Source: Dugong dugon
Lineage: Eukaryota; Chordata; Mammalia; Sirenia; Dugongidae
Assembly (NCBI GenBank): GCA_030035585.1
Contig: CM057462.1
Coordinates: forward strand, 64,700,734 to 64,764,733
Direction of reading: 5' to 3'
Length of the DNA: 64,000 nt
Of this stretch, positions 22,063 to 34,424 are shown piece after piece; the stretch's first letter is position 1; the number at the start of each line of letters is the position of its first letter. The notes beneath the pieces were generated by a model. The model saw only the letters and a list, made by a program, of their open reading frames with translations, did no database searches and was not told the origin of the DNA. A program made the position numbers and the translations under genes.

Positions 22063-22879
22063 TTGCTATCTTCGTTTCATGGCAGGAGAATGGATGCTCA
22101 GAGAGGTTATACAACTTGTGCGTTGTAACATAGCTCATTAGTGACAGAGCTGGGATTTGAACTTAAGTCTGTCTCACTGACCCTGTTCCTGGGAAGGGGT
22201 AGCATCCAGCACTGAATTGGGGTTTCTACTGTTCTGCAGTTGAAGACTAAGCCAGAGGAAGGTGGTTTGAGTTCTAGGGCTTTGTTGTGGCCTTGCTGTT
22301 CTCAAGCTTGGAGCCTTGACAAACACCTGTTCCATGTTGTTGGAGTGGGCCCTGCAGAACGAGGAGGGTAGAGGGGTTATATGAAAGAAGGGACAGGATG
22401 ACTGTGTGGGAGGCCCCGAAAGGGGTATGCAGGAATTGAGCCCAGCAGGTTCGGTGAGGGCAGAGGTCTTCGGACAGTGGCCACTCCAATCTGCTTCACC
22501 AAAGTGGGAGTATTCCTCTCCCTGTTGGTCCCCACCAGTCCTTTTATGATGGGTCATGCCTTCCTGGTTCCCTGGGTTTCCTCAGTCTCAGCTAGTGCAG
22601 CCTGGTGACAGCTGGAGTCCCCCTGGGTCCTGGATATTTCCCAGTCTCCTTGTGGCTGGAAGAGAGTGAGATCACCAGAGTTTGGTTCCTTCTCTTTCCC
22701 CTATTGGCTAAGGAGAATTCTTTTACATTCCAAAATAGAAATCTCTCTATAATCTTTTTTTTTTTTTGCCTGTCAATACATGGTGGCTGAAAAATGATAC
22801 AGGGAGAGTGGAATTTCCCATAATCCCTTGCTTGAAAGGTAACTATTACAAAGGACCTGCATCCATTCGCCCTTCTGCT
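22063..22879. other. MIR fragment, then unclassified sequence
   Basis: About 22070-22185 is a reverse MIR (CAGAGAGGTTATACAACTTG, GACAGAGCTGGGATTTGAAC). From 22190 to 22879 I recognise nothing firm. A T-rich run lies at 22756-22769. Confidence 0.55.
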
Positions 22880-23105
22880 GGACAACACTATAGTGCACAG
22901 ACTCTGGAGCCAAATTGCGTGTGTTTGTATCACAGCTCTATCACTTGACAGCTGTGTGACCGAGGGCAAGTTACTTAGCCTCTCCGTGTCTCAGTTTCCT
23001 CATCTGTATAACAGGAATGATAATAACTGTACCTATCTCTTAGGGCTACTCTGAGGATTAAAATCAGTTAATATATGCAAAGTGCTTAGAACAGAGTTAG
23101 CTCTG
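22880..23105 (+). mobile_element. MIR SINE
   Basis: A nearly complete forward MIR: CAGACTCTGGAGCCAAATTG, TGACAGCTGTGTGACCGAGG, TCAGTTTCCTCATCTGTATA, and the tail AAGTGCTTAGAACAGAGTTA. The following 0.6 kb (to 23700) shows nothing definite. Confidence 0.92.
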
Positions 23106-23704
23106 GGGAATTACCCAGCTCCTATTGTATACAGTCTTGGTGATACTCTCGATCCAGGTGTCCTGCCTTCCCTTGGACAAGGGTCGGACATATGACTCGA
23201 GTAAGGCTAAATGTACTCTTTCTTCCAAACTAATCTGAATCTTGAGTAGAGTAACTAAAGGATGGTAGACAGCTAGCATTGGTTTATTCCAGGACAGTGC
23301 CCTGATGACACTGTCCATTTGTTCCTGCTACCTGAGTCCCTAGGGACCACTCTGGGACATGCCCTTTCCAAAACCAGCTTCTGTTTTTCCTTTGATTCTG
23401 TGAGCCAGCCTACATCCCTCCCCCCAATTTTTTTTTCCATAAGTTAATCTAGAAGTGATTTCTGTTTACCTGCAGAGAACACACATAAATTTGGTGTATT
23501 TCTCTACCAGTTATGAGTCATTGTTGCAAGTGACTGAAAATTCAGTCCACAATGGGTTAGGCAAAAAGAGAATGCAATGGCTCCAGTAAGGGGAAAAAAA
23601 ACAAGAGTAGATTGGACTTTATGGATGGCTGGATTCAGGGCTTAAACAATGTGATTAATATCTGACTTCTCTCCAGGGCTTAGCTTTGCTCTCCTGAGTT
23701 TTGC

Positions 23705-25490
23705 TTCCTTCCTTTTTTTTTTTTAATAACTTATTTTATTTTTGTTGTTGAGAATGTACACAGCAGAACATGCACCAATGTAACAGTTTTTACATGTACA
23801 ATTCAGTGACATTGATTACGTTCTTCCCGTTGTGCAACCATTCTCACTCTCCTCTTCCGAGTGATTTCTCCCCTGTTAGCATAAACTCACTGCCCCCTGA
23901 GCTTCCTATCTAATTTTTCTAGTTGCTGTTGTCAATTTCATCCCCTATACATAGACCTTAAAAGAGCACAGTGCTCAAGGCAGACATTCTTTGTTAAGCA
24001 AAAGTATTGTTAGGTTTTGAGAAGACTTCGGGGGATTTTTTTTATTTTTTTATTTTTTATTTTGTTGTACTTCAGGTGAAGGCTTACGGAACAAATAGTT
24101 TCTCATGAAACAGTAGTACACACGTTGTTTTATGACATTGGTTAACAACCCCACAACGTATTAACCCTCTAACTTCTCAACCTTTTTTTTTTTTTTTTTT
24201 TTTTGGTGAAAATACACATAGCCAGAGATACACCATTTCAAAAATTTCTACCTGCACAGTTCAGTGACACTGACTACGCTCTTCCAGTTGTGCTGTTATT
24301 CTCACTTAAGATGAAGGCTTACACAACAAAAAAGTTTCTCATTTAACAGTTACTACAAATGTTGCCCTATGACAATGGTTAACAATCTCACAACACATCA
24401 ACAATATCCTTGCTCAACCTTGGGTTCCCTATCACCAGCTTCCTTGTCCCCTTCTGCCTTCTGGCCCTTGTCACTGGACTCCTGTAGCTCGTTAGTCTCA
24501 TTTGGTTTTACCGGGCTGTCCACTCCCAGGCTGAACAACCTCGGAGGTAACTTCACCACTGAGCTAAAAGGGTGTCTGGGGGGGCCGTACTCTCGAGGTT
24601 TCTCCAGTCTCCTTTAGGCCAGTAAATCTGGTCTTTTTTTTTTTTTTTTTTTTTTTGTGAGTTAGAATTATGCTCTATATCCTTCTCCAGCTCCGTCCAG
24701 AACCCTCTGTTGTGATCCTGGTCAGAACAGTCAGTGGTGGTAGCCGGGCACCAGCTAGCTGTACTGGACTCAGTCCGGTGGAGGCCTTGGTAGCTGTGGA
24801 CAATTAGTCCTTCAGACTAATCTTTTCCTTGTATCCTGTTCTCTTCATTCTCCTTTGCTCCCAAAGGGATGAGACCAATGGAGTATCTTAGATGGCCGCT
24901 CACAGGCTTTTAAGACCCCAGACACTACTCACCAAGTTAGAATGTAGAGCATTGTCTTTATAAACTGTTATGCCAGTTGAGCTAGATGTTCCCCGAGACC
25001 ATGGTCCCCAGAGCCCTCTGCCCAGCAATTCAGTCCCTCAGGGAGTTTGGATGTGTCTATGGGGCTTCCATGACCTTTCCTTGTACAGGTTGTGTTAGTT
25101 TCCTCAGGGGATATTTTTTGTTTAAGGTTTAAAGATGATCTCAGGGCAAAAGTTTCAGGAGTTCATCCAGCCTCCATGGCTCTAGGAAGTCTGGAGTCCA
25201 TGCAAATTTGAAATTCTGTTCTGCATTTTCCCTCTTTTGGTTAGGATTCTTCTATAGAATCTTTGATCAAAAGGCTCGGTAATGGTAGCTGGGCACTATC
25301 CAGTTCTCCTGGTCTCATGGCAAAGGGGGCAGTTGTTCATGGAGGCAATTATCCACACATTCCATTATCCCCTCCTATTCCTGACTCTCCTTCTTCCTCT
25401 ATTGCTCTAGGCGAATAGAGACCAGTTGTTGTACCTTGGATGGCCGCTTGCACGCTTTTAAGACACCAGGTACTACGTGTTGGCTTCATT
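23705..25490 (-). mobile_element. Cluster of L1 3' UTR segments
   Basis: Several reverse L1 3' ends are stacked, marked by T-rich starts near 23711, 24035, 24183 and 24636. One subtype carries CAGTTCAGTGACACTGACTAC-like text (also at 48246 and 55864). Another carries CCTCACAACA-type text and phrases such as 'ggctttTaagaccccagac' near 24907, also found in the L1s at 20016 and 32540. No coding part survives. Individual insertion boundaries are not resolved. Confidence 0.75.
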
Positions 25491-25499
25491 CTTAAAAAA

Positions 25500-25720
25500 C
25501 AAAACAAAATAGTTACCCTATAATCAGTTACGACTCATGGAAACCTCATGTGTGTCAGAGTAGAACCGTGCTCCACAGAGTTTTCATGGCTGTGACCTTT
25601 TGGAAGCAGATTGCCAGGCCTTTCTTCCAAGGCACCTCTGGGTGGGTTCAAACCGCCAACCTTTCAGTTAGTAGCCCAGTGCTTAAATGTTTGCACCACC
25701 CAGGGACTCCTTTATTCCTG
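25500..25720 (-). mobile_element. AfroSINE, older variant
   Basis: Reverse copy: tail AATCAGTTACGACTCATGGA, middle with GGAAGCAGATTGCCAGGCC, head CCACCCAGGGACTCC. It abuts the RTE 3' end. Confidence 0.85.
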
Positions 25721-28580
25721 TTGTTGTTAGGTGCCATCAGGTTGGTTCCAACTCATAGCAACACTATGTACAACAGAACGAAAGAATGCCCAGTCCTTCG
25801 TCATCCTCACGATCATTGCTATTATTGAGCCCATTGTTGCAGCCACTGTGTCAATCCATTTCATTGAGGGTCTTCCTCTTTTTCGCTGACCCTCTACTTT
25901 ACCAAGCAAGATGTCCTTCTCCAGGGTATGATCCCTCCTGATAACGTGTCCAAAGTATGTGAGATGAAGTCTCACCATCCTCGCTTCTAAGGAGCATTCT
26001 GGCTGTACTTCTTCCAAAACAGATTTGTTCGTTCTTCTGGAAGTCCATGGTATATTCAATATTCTTCGCCAACACCATAATTCAAAGGCATCAATTTTCC
26101 TTCGGTCTTCCTTATTCACTGTCCAGCTTTTGCATGCATATAAGGCAACTGAAAACACCATGGCTTGGGTTTTTCTTCATCGTATAGTCTTCTCTGATGA
26201 CTATGATGACTTCCTTCTTCGTATAGTCCAGCTTCTCGGATTATTTGCTCAGCATACAGATTGAATAAGTATGGTGAAAAGATACAACCCTGACACACAC
26301 CTTTCCTGACTTTAAACCACACAGTATACCCTTGTTCTGTTTGAACGACTGCCTCTCAATCTATGTACAGGTTCATCATGAGCACAATTAAGTGTTCTGT
26401 AATTCCCATTCTTTGCAGTGTTATCCATAATTTGTTATGATCCACACAGTCGAAAGCCTTTTCATAGTCAATAAAACACAGGTAAACATCTTTCTGGTAT
26501 TCTCTGCTTTCAGCTATGGTCCATCTGACATCAGCAATGATATCCCTGGTTCCACCTCCTCTTCTGAATCCAGCTTGAATTTTTGGCAGTTGCCTGTTGA
26601 TGTACTGCTGCAGCTGCTTTTTAATGATCTTCAGCAAAATTTTACTTGCTTGTGATATTAATGATAGTGTTCAATAATTTCTGCATTCTGTTGGGTCATC
26701 TGTCTTGGGAATAGGAATAAATATGGATGTCTTTCAGTCAGTTGGCCAGGTAGCTGTCTTCCAAATTTCTTGGCATAGACAAGTGAGCACTTTCAGCACT
26801 GCATCCGTTTGTTGAAACATCTCGACTGGTATTCCGTCAGTTCCTGGATCCTTGTTTTTTGCCAATGCCTTCAGTGCAGCTTGGACCTCTTGCGTCAGTA
26901 CCGTTGGTTCCTGATCGTATGCTAGCTCTTGAAATGGTTGAATGTCGACCAATTCTTTTTGGTATAGTGACTCTGTGTATTCCTTCTATCTTCTTCTGAT
27001 GTTTCCTGCATCATTTAATATTTTCCCTGTAGAATCCGTCACTATTGCAACTCAAGGCTTGAATTTTTTCTTTGGTTCTTTCAACTTGAGAAATGCCAAG
27101 CGTGTTCTTCCTTTTTGGTTTTCTAACTCCAGGTCTTCGCACATGTCATTATAATAATACTTTGTCTTCTTGAGCTGCCCTTTGAAATCTTCTGTTCAGC
27201 TGTTTTACTTCATCATTTCTTCCATTTGCTTTAGCTACTAGATGTCCACAAGCAAGTTTCAGAGTCTCTTCTGACATCCATTTTGGTCCTTTCTTTCCTG
27301 TTTTGCTAATGACCTCTTGCTTTATGTATGATGTCTTTGATGTCATTCCACAACTCATCTGGTCTTCAGTCGTTAGTGTTCAACACACCAAATCTATTCT
27401 TGAGATGGTCTCTAAATTCAGGTGGGATATACTCAAGGTCATACTTGGGCTCTTGTGGACTTGTTCTAATTTTCTTCAGCTTCAACTTGAACTTGCATAT
27501 GAGAAATTGATTGTCTCTTCCACAGTCAGCCCCTGGCCTTGTTCTGACTGATGATATTGAGCTTTTCCATCGTCTCTTCCCACAGATGTAGTTGGTTTGA
27601 TTGTTGTGTATTCCATCTGGCGAGATCCATGTGTATAGTCACCATTTATGTAGTTGAAAAAAGATATTTGCAGTGAAGAAGTTGTCGGTCTTAAAAATTC
27701 TATCATGCGATCTCTGGCATCGTTTCTATGACCAAGGCCATATTTTCCAGCTACAGATCCCTCTTCTTTGTTTCCAACTTTGGCATTCCAATCACCAGTA
27801 ATTATCAATGCATCCTGATTGCCTGTTCAGTCAGTTTCAGACTGCAGAAGTTGGTAAAAATCTTCAATTTCTTCATGTTTGGCCTTAGTGGTTGGTGCAT
27901 AAATTTGAATAATATTGGTACTAACTGGTTTTCCGTGTAGGCTTGTGGATATCATCCTATCACTAACAGCGTTGTACTTCAGGCTAGATCTTGAAATGTT
28001 CTGTTTGATGATGAGTGCAACGCCATTCCTCTTCAAGCTGTCATTCCCAACATAGTAGACCATATGATTCTCTGGTTCAAAATGGCCAGTACCAGTGCAT
28101 TTCAGCTCACTAATGCCTAGGATATCGATGTTTATGTGTTCCATTTCATTTTTTACGATTTCCAGTTTTCCTAGCTTCATACTGTGTACATTCCGCATTC
28201 CTATTATTCATGGATGTTTGTAGCTGTTTCTTCTCATTTTGAGTTGTGCTTGACTCCATCCACATTATTAAGGTCGACTATACTTTTAAGAGGCAGCTCT
28301 TCCCCCAGTCATCTTTTAAGTGCCTTCCAATCTGAGGGCCTCATCTTCCGGCACTATATCAGACAATGTTTTGCTGCTATTCATAAGGTTTCCATTGGCT
28401 AATTCTTCTCAGAAGTAGACCGTAGGTCCTTCTTCCTAGTCTTCTTAGTCTGGAAGCTCCACTGAAACCTGTCTACCATGGGTGACCCTGCTGATATTTG
28501 AATACAGGCAACACAGCTTCCAGCATCACAGCAATACACAAGCCCCCACAGTACAACAAACTGACAGACATGTGAGGGCC
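25721..28580 (-). mobile_element. Near full-length RTE (BovB-like) LINE, inactivated
   Basis: Reading the minus strand from 28580: 5' region, then an AP-type endonuclease domain (28198-27490; GISELK, then ITGDWNAKVGN), then the reverse transcriptase (27360-26116; DGIPVEMF, FIDYEKAFDCVDH, GVCQGCIFSPYLFNLYAE), then the C-terminal region (26161-25790; ELWCWRRILN, YFGHVIRRD, GRPSMKWIDT). It ends in the AfroSINE-like tail. The frames are broken several times. The segment with the second catalytic Asp motif (YANDT in the copy at 37.4 kb) is missing between about 26260 and 26165. It cannot encode an active enzyme. Confidence 0.92.
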
Positions 28581-29436
28581 TTTATTCCTACGATCCACAT
28601 AAAGGTAAAATGTCTGCCAGTATCTCTAGGCCAGCACACTCTCAGGTTGGAATCCTGCTGAAATGTGAGCTCTTCCCCAGTGCAGCCTGCCGAAATTCCT
28701 GGGATGGCTCTCATTGGCCTGATTTAGAACTCATGCTAACCTCAGAATAAATCACTGAAGACAAGGGATGCAGGGCTCTGGTTGGCCAGGGTTGAGTCAT
28801 TTGCCTACTCCTAGAACCGGGTCGTTAAGGTCAGCTCCTCCCAAAGCATGTGCACCCAGAGTCAGGTAGATCCTCCTACCAAGAATGGAGTGAATAGATG
28901 CTGGGTAGCAAAAACAACAGAGGTTCCACAAGTTTGTAAAAGCACATAGAGGTTTTTATTAGCAGGCGCTTATAGGAAACAGATGGCACATTCAAAGGGA
29001 TAATTGCAGATAGTTCAATGAGGGAGCTATTTCCACAGGTATGCGGAGTGTTGAGAGAAATCAACGAGGTATTTTCAATTACCCAGGGACTAGCAGCAGT
29101 ATAGAGCCAATACTGCCCCTGGCCTCAGGGGGCAATGGGAGGGAGCAGAGATGTGGTTGTAGGAGACAGCCTTCCATCAGGTGCTGTGGCATTTCGTAAA
29201 GAAACACAGCCACTACCAACACATGGCTTAGTAGAGAGAGACTGGGAGTGGGTGGACTAAATACCTTGACCTGTTTCTGTTTCCAAGGGCTATTCTCTTA
29301 CTTGTGTCTCCTATTGGACAAACTCAACTGGAAGACAGAGGACAAGGAAGCCTCACTGATGAAGTTCACAGGTCAGCCCCTGGGACACAGAGCTGGGTAA
29401 ATTAGGGTAGAGAATGGAGGGCAAGCAGAGAACAGA
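28581..29436. other. Unclassified interspersed sequence
   Basis: No exon or RNA gene was recognised. The stretch may contain old LTR-like sequence, but I cannot assign it. Confidence 0.35.
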
Positions 29437-29640
29437 TTGTCGTTGTTGTGTGCCATTGAGTTGATTCCGACTCATGACGACTCTATAGGACAGAACAGAA
29501 CTACCCCATAGGGCTTCCAAGGCTGAAATCTTTACACAAACAGACTGCCACATCTTTCTCTGGTGGAGAGGCTAGGGGTAGGAACTGCAGGCATTTTGGT
29601 TGGCAGCCAAGCGCTTGATCATTGTGCCACCAGGGTTCCT
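29437..29640 (-). mobile_element. AfroSINE
   Basis: Reverse copy: TGCCATTGAGTTGATTCCGA tail, AGACTGCCACATCTTTCTC middle, GTGCCACCAGGGTTCCT head. It is followed by a short AT-rich stretch with TATC-type repeats (29640-29715). Confidence 0.9.
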
Positions 29641-29715
29641 CAGAGAATATATAGTATATAATACATACACATATACAGTTAAGTATCTATCTAGCTATAA
29701 AAATATCTATCTATG

Positions 29716-29880
29716 TGCTTAGGCTTTCAAGTTAGACCTTGGACAAGTTGCTTAATCTCTCTGCAATTCAGTTTCCTAGTCTGTAAATGGGAATAACAAT
29801 AGGAATTACTTGTCGTGTGAGGATTCAAGAGGGTAAAGTGCTTAGAGTGCCTGGCACAAGTAAGCAGTATATTCCCATAA
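29716..29880 (+). mobile_element. MIR SINE
   Basis: Forward MIR core: GACCTTGGACAAGTTGCTTA, CAGTTTCCTAGTCTGTAAAT, GTGCCTGGCACAAGTAAGC. Confidence 0.85.
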
Positions 29881-29904
29881 CTATGTAAATCATGGTTGCT
29901 AAGG

Positions 29905-30190
29905 TGCCGTATTAGCTGGGGCAAAGGCTAAGCTGCTGTAACAAATAGACCCAAACATACAATGACTCAAAGGCAACTGGTTTATTTCTTGTTTATCTAA
30001 CAGTCTAGAATGGGGGTCAGGTTGATGAATGGCTATCTTCTTTCTGGGGATTTGGGAATTCAGCTTCTCCTTATCTTGTGGTTCTTCCATCTCCTACGGT
30101 CTCCAGCCAGTGAAAAGGAAAAGAGGGCATGGAGGAGGCACAACTGCTTCTTAAAGGCTTTGCTCTAAAAGTGGCACACATCACTTTCTT
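29905..30190 (-). mobile_element. Solitary LTR, probably MaLR-related
   Basis: 'agctgctgtaacaaatagac' near 29931 and 'ggtttatttcttgtttatct' near 29980 are the usual start of a reversed MaLR-type LTR. 'agtggcacacatcactttct' near 30169 is its far end. Family assignment is tentative. Confidence 0.5.
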
Positions 30191-30860
30191 TCACATTCCA
30201 GGGAAAACAGAAACCATTCAAGTACTTTAAAGAGGGAATTCAGTACAAGAGACTGGATACAAAAGTATTAGAAGGGCTGGAGGAACACACCACAGAAGAT
30301 GAGGTTACCCAGAGATGTCTAATTGATGGAAATCACTACCACCCTTAAGCTAGAAGAGCAAAAGGGAAAATGGTGCTCTCCAGAGCCTGTGTTCATTGCA
30401 GGCAGAGCACCTGCTTCTGCTGCCACTGGGACCACCACCACCACTGCTCTGCAGGAAGCCAGGAGCTCAAACTTTTGCTGATGCTGCAATCTGGAAATCT
30501 GAAGTCACCTGCTGCTGTTGCTGTCACTGCCAGAGCTAGAGTTCATGAGCGCCACACTGATGAGGCTGCTGGAGTGCCTGTTGCCCACCATCACCAGTGG
30601 AACAGTGCCACTTGAGCAGAAACAACAGAGACTGTACCCACCTTATTGTTTTTGCTGCTGCGGCATCTGCTGCTCCTGCCACTGCGGGAAAAAGGAAAAA
30701 GCTTTCTCTCTCCTTTCTTCCAAACTCCATCAGTGCCACTCATTGGCAAAACCTAAAGGGAAGCTAGTTCATAAAGGTATCTGAGAAATGTAGTTTGCAG
30801 GCTTCCAGCCCCTTGCAGTACAGATGAGAGCATAGTAGAGTGGGGGTAGAATTGAGAATG
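30191..30860. repeat. Unnamed mammalian repeat rich in CTG/CCA triplets
   Basis: The layout (GGGAATTCAGTACAAGAGAC near 30234, triplet-rich block 30400-30700, GAAATGTAGTTTGCAGGCTT near 30786) resembles an old interspersed retroelement that I cannot name. Open frames across it (30370-30784) show only Cys/His-rich low-complexity text and I do not regard them as genes. Confidence 0.35.
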
Positions 30861-31343
30861 AACAGACAAGTGACTGATACAGTAAATTCAGAGGACTGAA
30901 GGCTGTAGTTCCAGCCACCTTCCTCAGTGTTTGCTGAGAGAAGTGACTTCAGAACTGGTCCAAGAACCTCCCTATCCCCACCTCTCGATGCCCGTAAAGA
31001 AGGCTGGGGCAGGAGTGCTGTGATTGTAAAGGAAGGGAGACTGTCTTCTCTCCTCAGTCCTTGTAGGTGTATTTAAGTGGTTCCCTTCCCTAAAGCCCTG
31101 GATGTGGGCGGGACCCAAAGGAATTGGCTCATGAAGTTTTGGGATATCCTCAAAAAGAAGAATCTGACTTATTTCCCAGCACACCCACAAGATGTGTTGA
31201 TTTGCCTCAGTACTGCAATAGCAGGGGTGGGATGAGGTGGGAAAAGGCCTTGGGGAGAGAAGGTATGCTGGTAATGTGGGGCATAAGAACTATGTCCTTG
31301 AATTGTCAATTCCTGAGAGTTACAGAAGAGAGATCCTCTAGCT

Positions 31344-31722
31344 CAGTGCTGACCAATAGAACTCTCTGTGATGATGGAAATATTCTCTATCCACGTAGTC
31401 CAATATGGTAGCCACTAGTGGCTTGTGGAGCCCTGGTGGTGCAGTGGTTAAGAGCTACAGCTGCTAACCAAAAGGTCGGCAGTTTGAATCCACTAGCCGC
31501 TCCTTGGAACGCTACAGGGCAGTTCTGCTCTGTCCTGTAGGGTCTCTATGAGTCGGAATTGACTCGATGGCAACAGGTTTTTTTCAGTCACTTGTAGCTA
31601 TTGAGCACTTGAGCTGTGGTTAGTGCAAATGAGGAACCGAATTTAAAATTTTTATTTAACTTTAACTAATATAAATTTAAACAATCACACATAGCTAGTG
31701 GTTGTTGGATTGGACAGCACAG
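31344..31722 (+). mobile_element. MER58-like hAT non-autonomous element, split by an AfroSINE
   Basis: Starts CAGTGCTGACCAATAGAACT and ends GGATTGGACAGCACAG, so its ends are inverted copies (CAGTGCTG / CAGCACAG-type). The internal text (TATGGTAGCCACTAGTGGCT; TTGAGCACTTGAGCTGTGG; AATTTAAAATTTTTATTTAA) is that of a hAT-Charlie relative. The AfroSINE at 31424-31590 sits inside it. Confidence 0.7.
31424..31590 (+). mobile_element. AfroSINE inserted in the hAT element
   Basis: A well-preserved forward copy: GGAGCCCTGGTGGTGCAGTG, CGGCAGTTTGAATCCACTAG, CCGCTCCTTGGAACGC, CTATGAGTCGGAATTGAC, CGATGGCAACAGG. Boxes A and B are readable in the head. One of the least diverged copies in the window. Confidence 0.95.
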
Positions 31723-31724
31723 CT

Positions 31725-32535
31725 GTAGACTCTGAAGTGAGGGTAAAGAGGCTAGATAAGGTCGGGAGCTGCAGGCCTGCTGAGGGTCACTGTAAAGAAC
31801 ATGGTATCCTGCCAAATGAGTCTACAGTGAATTGAGTTAGTGATGGCAAGGCTGAAATTCAACAGAACATACCAGAACACCATACCAGTTGTTATAATAT
31901 CGAAACATTTCAATATCAATTAGTAAATAGCCACTGCCCTGAGTTCCCCAAGTGTCTCCTGCCACCCAAGCCACTTTGCCTCCACCCCCATGACTCCCTG
32001 GATTTCTAACCATCAAGTGGAACCCCCCGTTGCCCCCACCTCTGGCTTGGTACAGCAAGGAGCTTTCAGGACCCTGCTCCAGGGGTGGGCTGGCCATTGT
32101 TCTCATGGGTTGGTGCTCTGTGCCATTTTGGTCTTTAAATATTTGGAACATCACTCCTGGTGACGGCACAGAAAGAGCCCAGCAGTTGCTGTGTGGTTAT
32201 TCATGTAGGAGAATGGCCATTATGACCCACAGGAGGAGGCCTGCCCCCAACTCACCATGAGCAGTCACATGAGGGCACGTTTGTTTTTCTTTCTTTCCCC
32301 CTCCTCTCTAAAACCCACACTGGAGAGGCAATCACAAGGAAGCGATGGGTTTGTAAGAGCTCTCCTGCCATCCCCAGCCACTGAAGCCTTAAGTCTGGCC
32401 TTCAAAGGGTAGGAGTGGGAAAAGAGCTTTGACTCAAATGTGAAATGGAAAGTTAGTTTGATGGAATATCAGTAACCAAAAGTGATTGAAATTATGGGCT
32501 CAAGTTATGAGGGAGAGATGAGGAAGGAAAAACAC
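31725..32535. other. Unclassified sequence
   Basis: No gene or clear repeat was recognised. A minus-strand open frame at 31837-32169 has no recognisable motif. Confidence 0.4.
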
Positions 32536-32539
32536 TAAC

Positions 32540-33440
32540 TAGATAGTAGATAAGTGCTAACTTTGGTGAAAGGTAAGACAGTACACAATACTGGGGAAGT
32601 CAGCACAGCTTGACCAGGGCAAAGTCATAAAAGCTTCATAGACACATCCCAACACTCTGAGAGACTGATCTACTGAGCTGAGAGTTGGGGACCATGGTCT
32701 CGGGGGACATCTAACTCATTTGGCATAAAATAGCCTACAAAGAAAATGTTCTACATCTGACTGTGGTGAGTAGCGACTGGGGTCCTAAAAGCCTGCGAAC
32801 AGCTATCTAAGATACATCTACTGGTCCCACCCCGGCTGGAGCAAAGGAGAAAGACACAAGGAAAGGATAAGCTCAAAGGACTAATGGACCACAACTGCCA
32901 TAACCTCCACCAGATTGAACTCAGAACAATTAGAAGGTGCCTGGTTACCACCACCGACTGCTCCGGCAGGGATCATAATAGAGGGTCCCAGACAGAGCAG
33001 GAGAAAAATGTAGAACAAAATTCAAATTCACAAAAAAAAAAAAAAAGATCAGGCTTGCTGGTCTGACAGAGATTGGAGAAACCCCAAGGGTATGGCCACT
33101 GGACACCCTTTTAACTCAGTACTGAAGTCACTCCTGAGGTTTATCCTTCAGCCAAAGATTAGACAGGTCTATAGGGCCAACAATAACATGTGAGGTTATG
33201 GGTCATAGTTCAATCATATATACAAGACTAATGGGCACACCAGCCCAAAAGCAAAGACAGGAAGGAAGGGACAGGAAAACTGGATGAATGGAAACAGGGA
33301 AACTGGGGTGGAGAAGGGGAAAGTGTTGACACATAGCAAGGTTGGCAACCAATGTCAAAAACAATTTGTGTATTAACTGTTTAATGAGAAACTAATTTGC
33401 TCCGTAAACTTTCACCTAAATCACAAATAAAATGGATATA
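32540..33440 (+). mobile_element. L1 3' UTR, 5'-truncated
   Basis: The forward counterpart of the 3' UTR type in the L1s at 20016 and 42793: CCATGGTCTCGGGGGACATC (about 32691), GAGCAAAGGAGAAAGACAC, GTAAACTTTCACCTAAATCA, then AATAAAATGG. An internal A-run lies at about 33032-33046. No coding part remains. The 5' boundary is approximate. Confidence 0.8.
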
Positions 33441-33636
33441 TATAGAGGCTCAAGACTGGGGTGGGTAGGGATGGATGGAAGGGCCGTGGGAGTCACCACC
33501 CTTGACTCAGGTGCCAACCTCCTTATTGACCTCCTTCTCCTGTCTGCCATTGCCAATCCCTGGCATAGTCCCCTCTTTCACCCTAGCCCTGGGTTACTCA
33601 GCCACTCAGCCCAGTGCTTGCCCCGTCCTCTGGCCA

Positions 33637-33646
33637 CTTACACACA

Positions 33647-33686
<40 letters not shown>

Positions 33687-33692
33687 CACGCA
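33637..33692. repeat. (CA)n microsatellite
   Basis: CA dinucleotides with single interruptions (ACATACAC; CATGCACGCACAC at the end). Confidence 0.97.
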
Positions 33693-34424
33693 CACACCCT
33701 GGCGTATCTGGAGAGCTTCTAAGACCTGCAGGTGTTTTTAACAATACAGGAGCAGGAGCAGATGAAGGCATACAGGGACCCACTCAGCCATTAAGGAAGT
33801 GAGCTACCCTGGAAGCCCCACACCCTCAGTCGGCACTTGTGGAAAACGCCTGGCTCAAGCTTCGTCAGTCAGATAACGTCTCCTGGGAATGTGGAATTTT
33901 GAATGGAGAGGCACATAAGTCTCATTGCCATTACAGCAGAGTCACGCTGATGGCAGTGCTTTGGGAAGAAAGTCCTATGATCTCTTGCCTCTCTTGCCGT
34001 GGGGGGCTCTCGCCCTGCCCTTCTGCCAACAATTTCTTGGTTGTTCAACCCTTTCTTTGAGTCCATGAGATACTCCATGACCCTTCTAACGTGTCATCCA
34101 TCCCCCATCCTCTTTCTCTCCCCGCCGCCTCACCTTTTTTCCCTTAAGTCAGCCGAGCTGGTTTCTATGGCTTGCAGCCAAATGACTTAACTAATAGAGG
34201 CCATTCAAGGTCAGACAGGAGGTGCAGTGAGAGACAGGTGCCAGCAGAGGGGGCTGTGGGATCACTTTGAAGGGGCCTTTGAGTGACTCCCAAAGGTTCT
34301 GAAGGTCTTTGAAGGGAAGATGCCAAGCAGTGGGGAAAAGGCTCTCCTTTGCAGTATTTTATTCTGGCAAGGGCAGGGACAGTGTACAAGGAGGTGGTGA
34401 GATGGAAAGTCAGGTATTTGTTTC
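33693..34424. other. Unclassified sequence
   Basis: Nothing firm was recognised. No splice-bounded open frame with family resemblance. Confidence 0.4.

Noticed and set aside
25727..28198. Reverse transcriptase/endonuclease frames as host genes
   Set aside because: They belong to one RTE LINE with repeated frameshifts and a missing catalytic segment. The same applies to 37400-38160 and 63523-63937.
30370..30784. Cys/His-rich frames suggesting a small metal-binding protein
   Set aside because: They come from CTG/CCA-rich repeat text, are present in several frames and strands, and lack spaced zinc-binding motifs.
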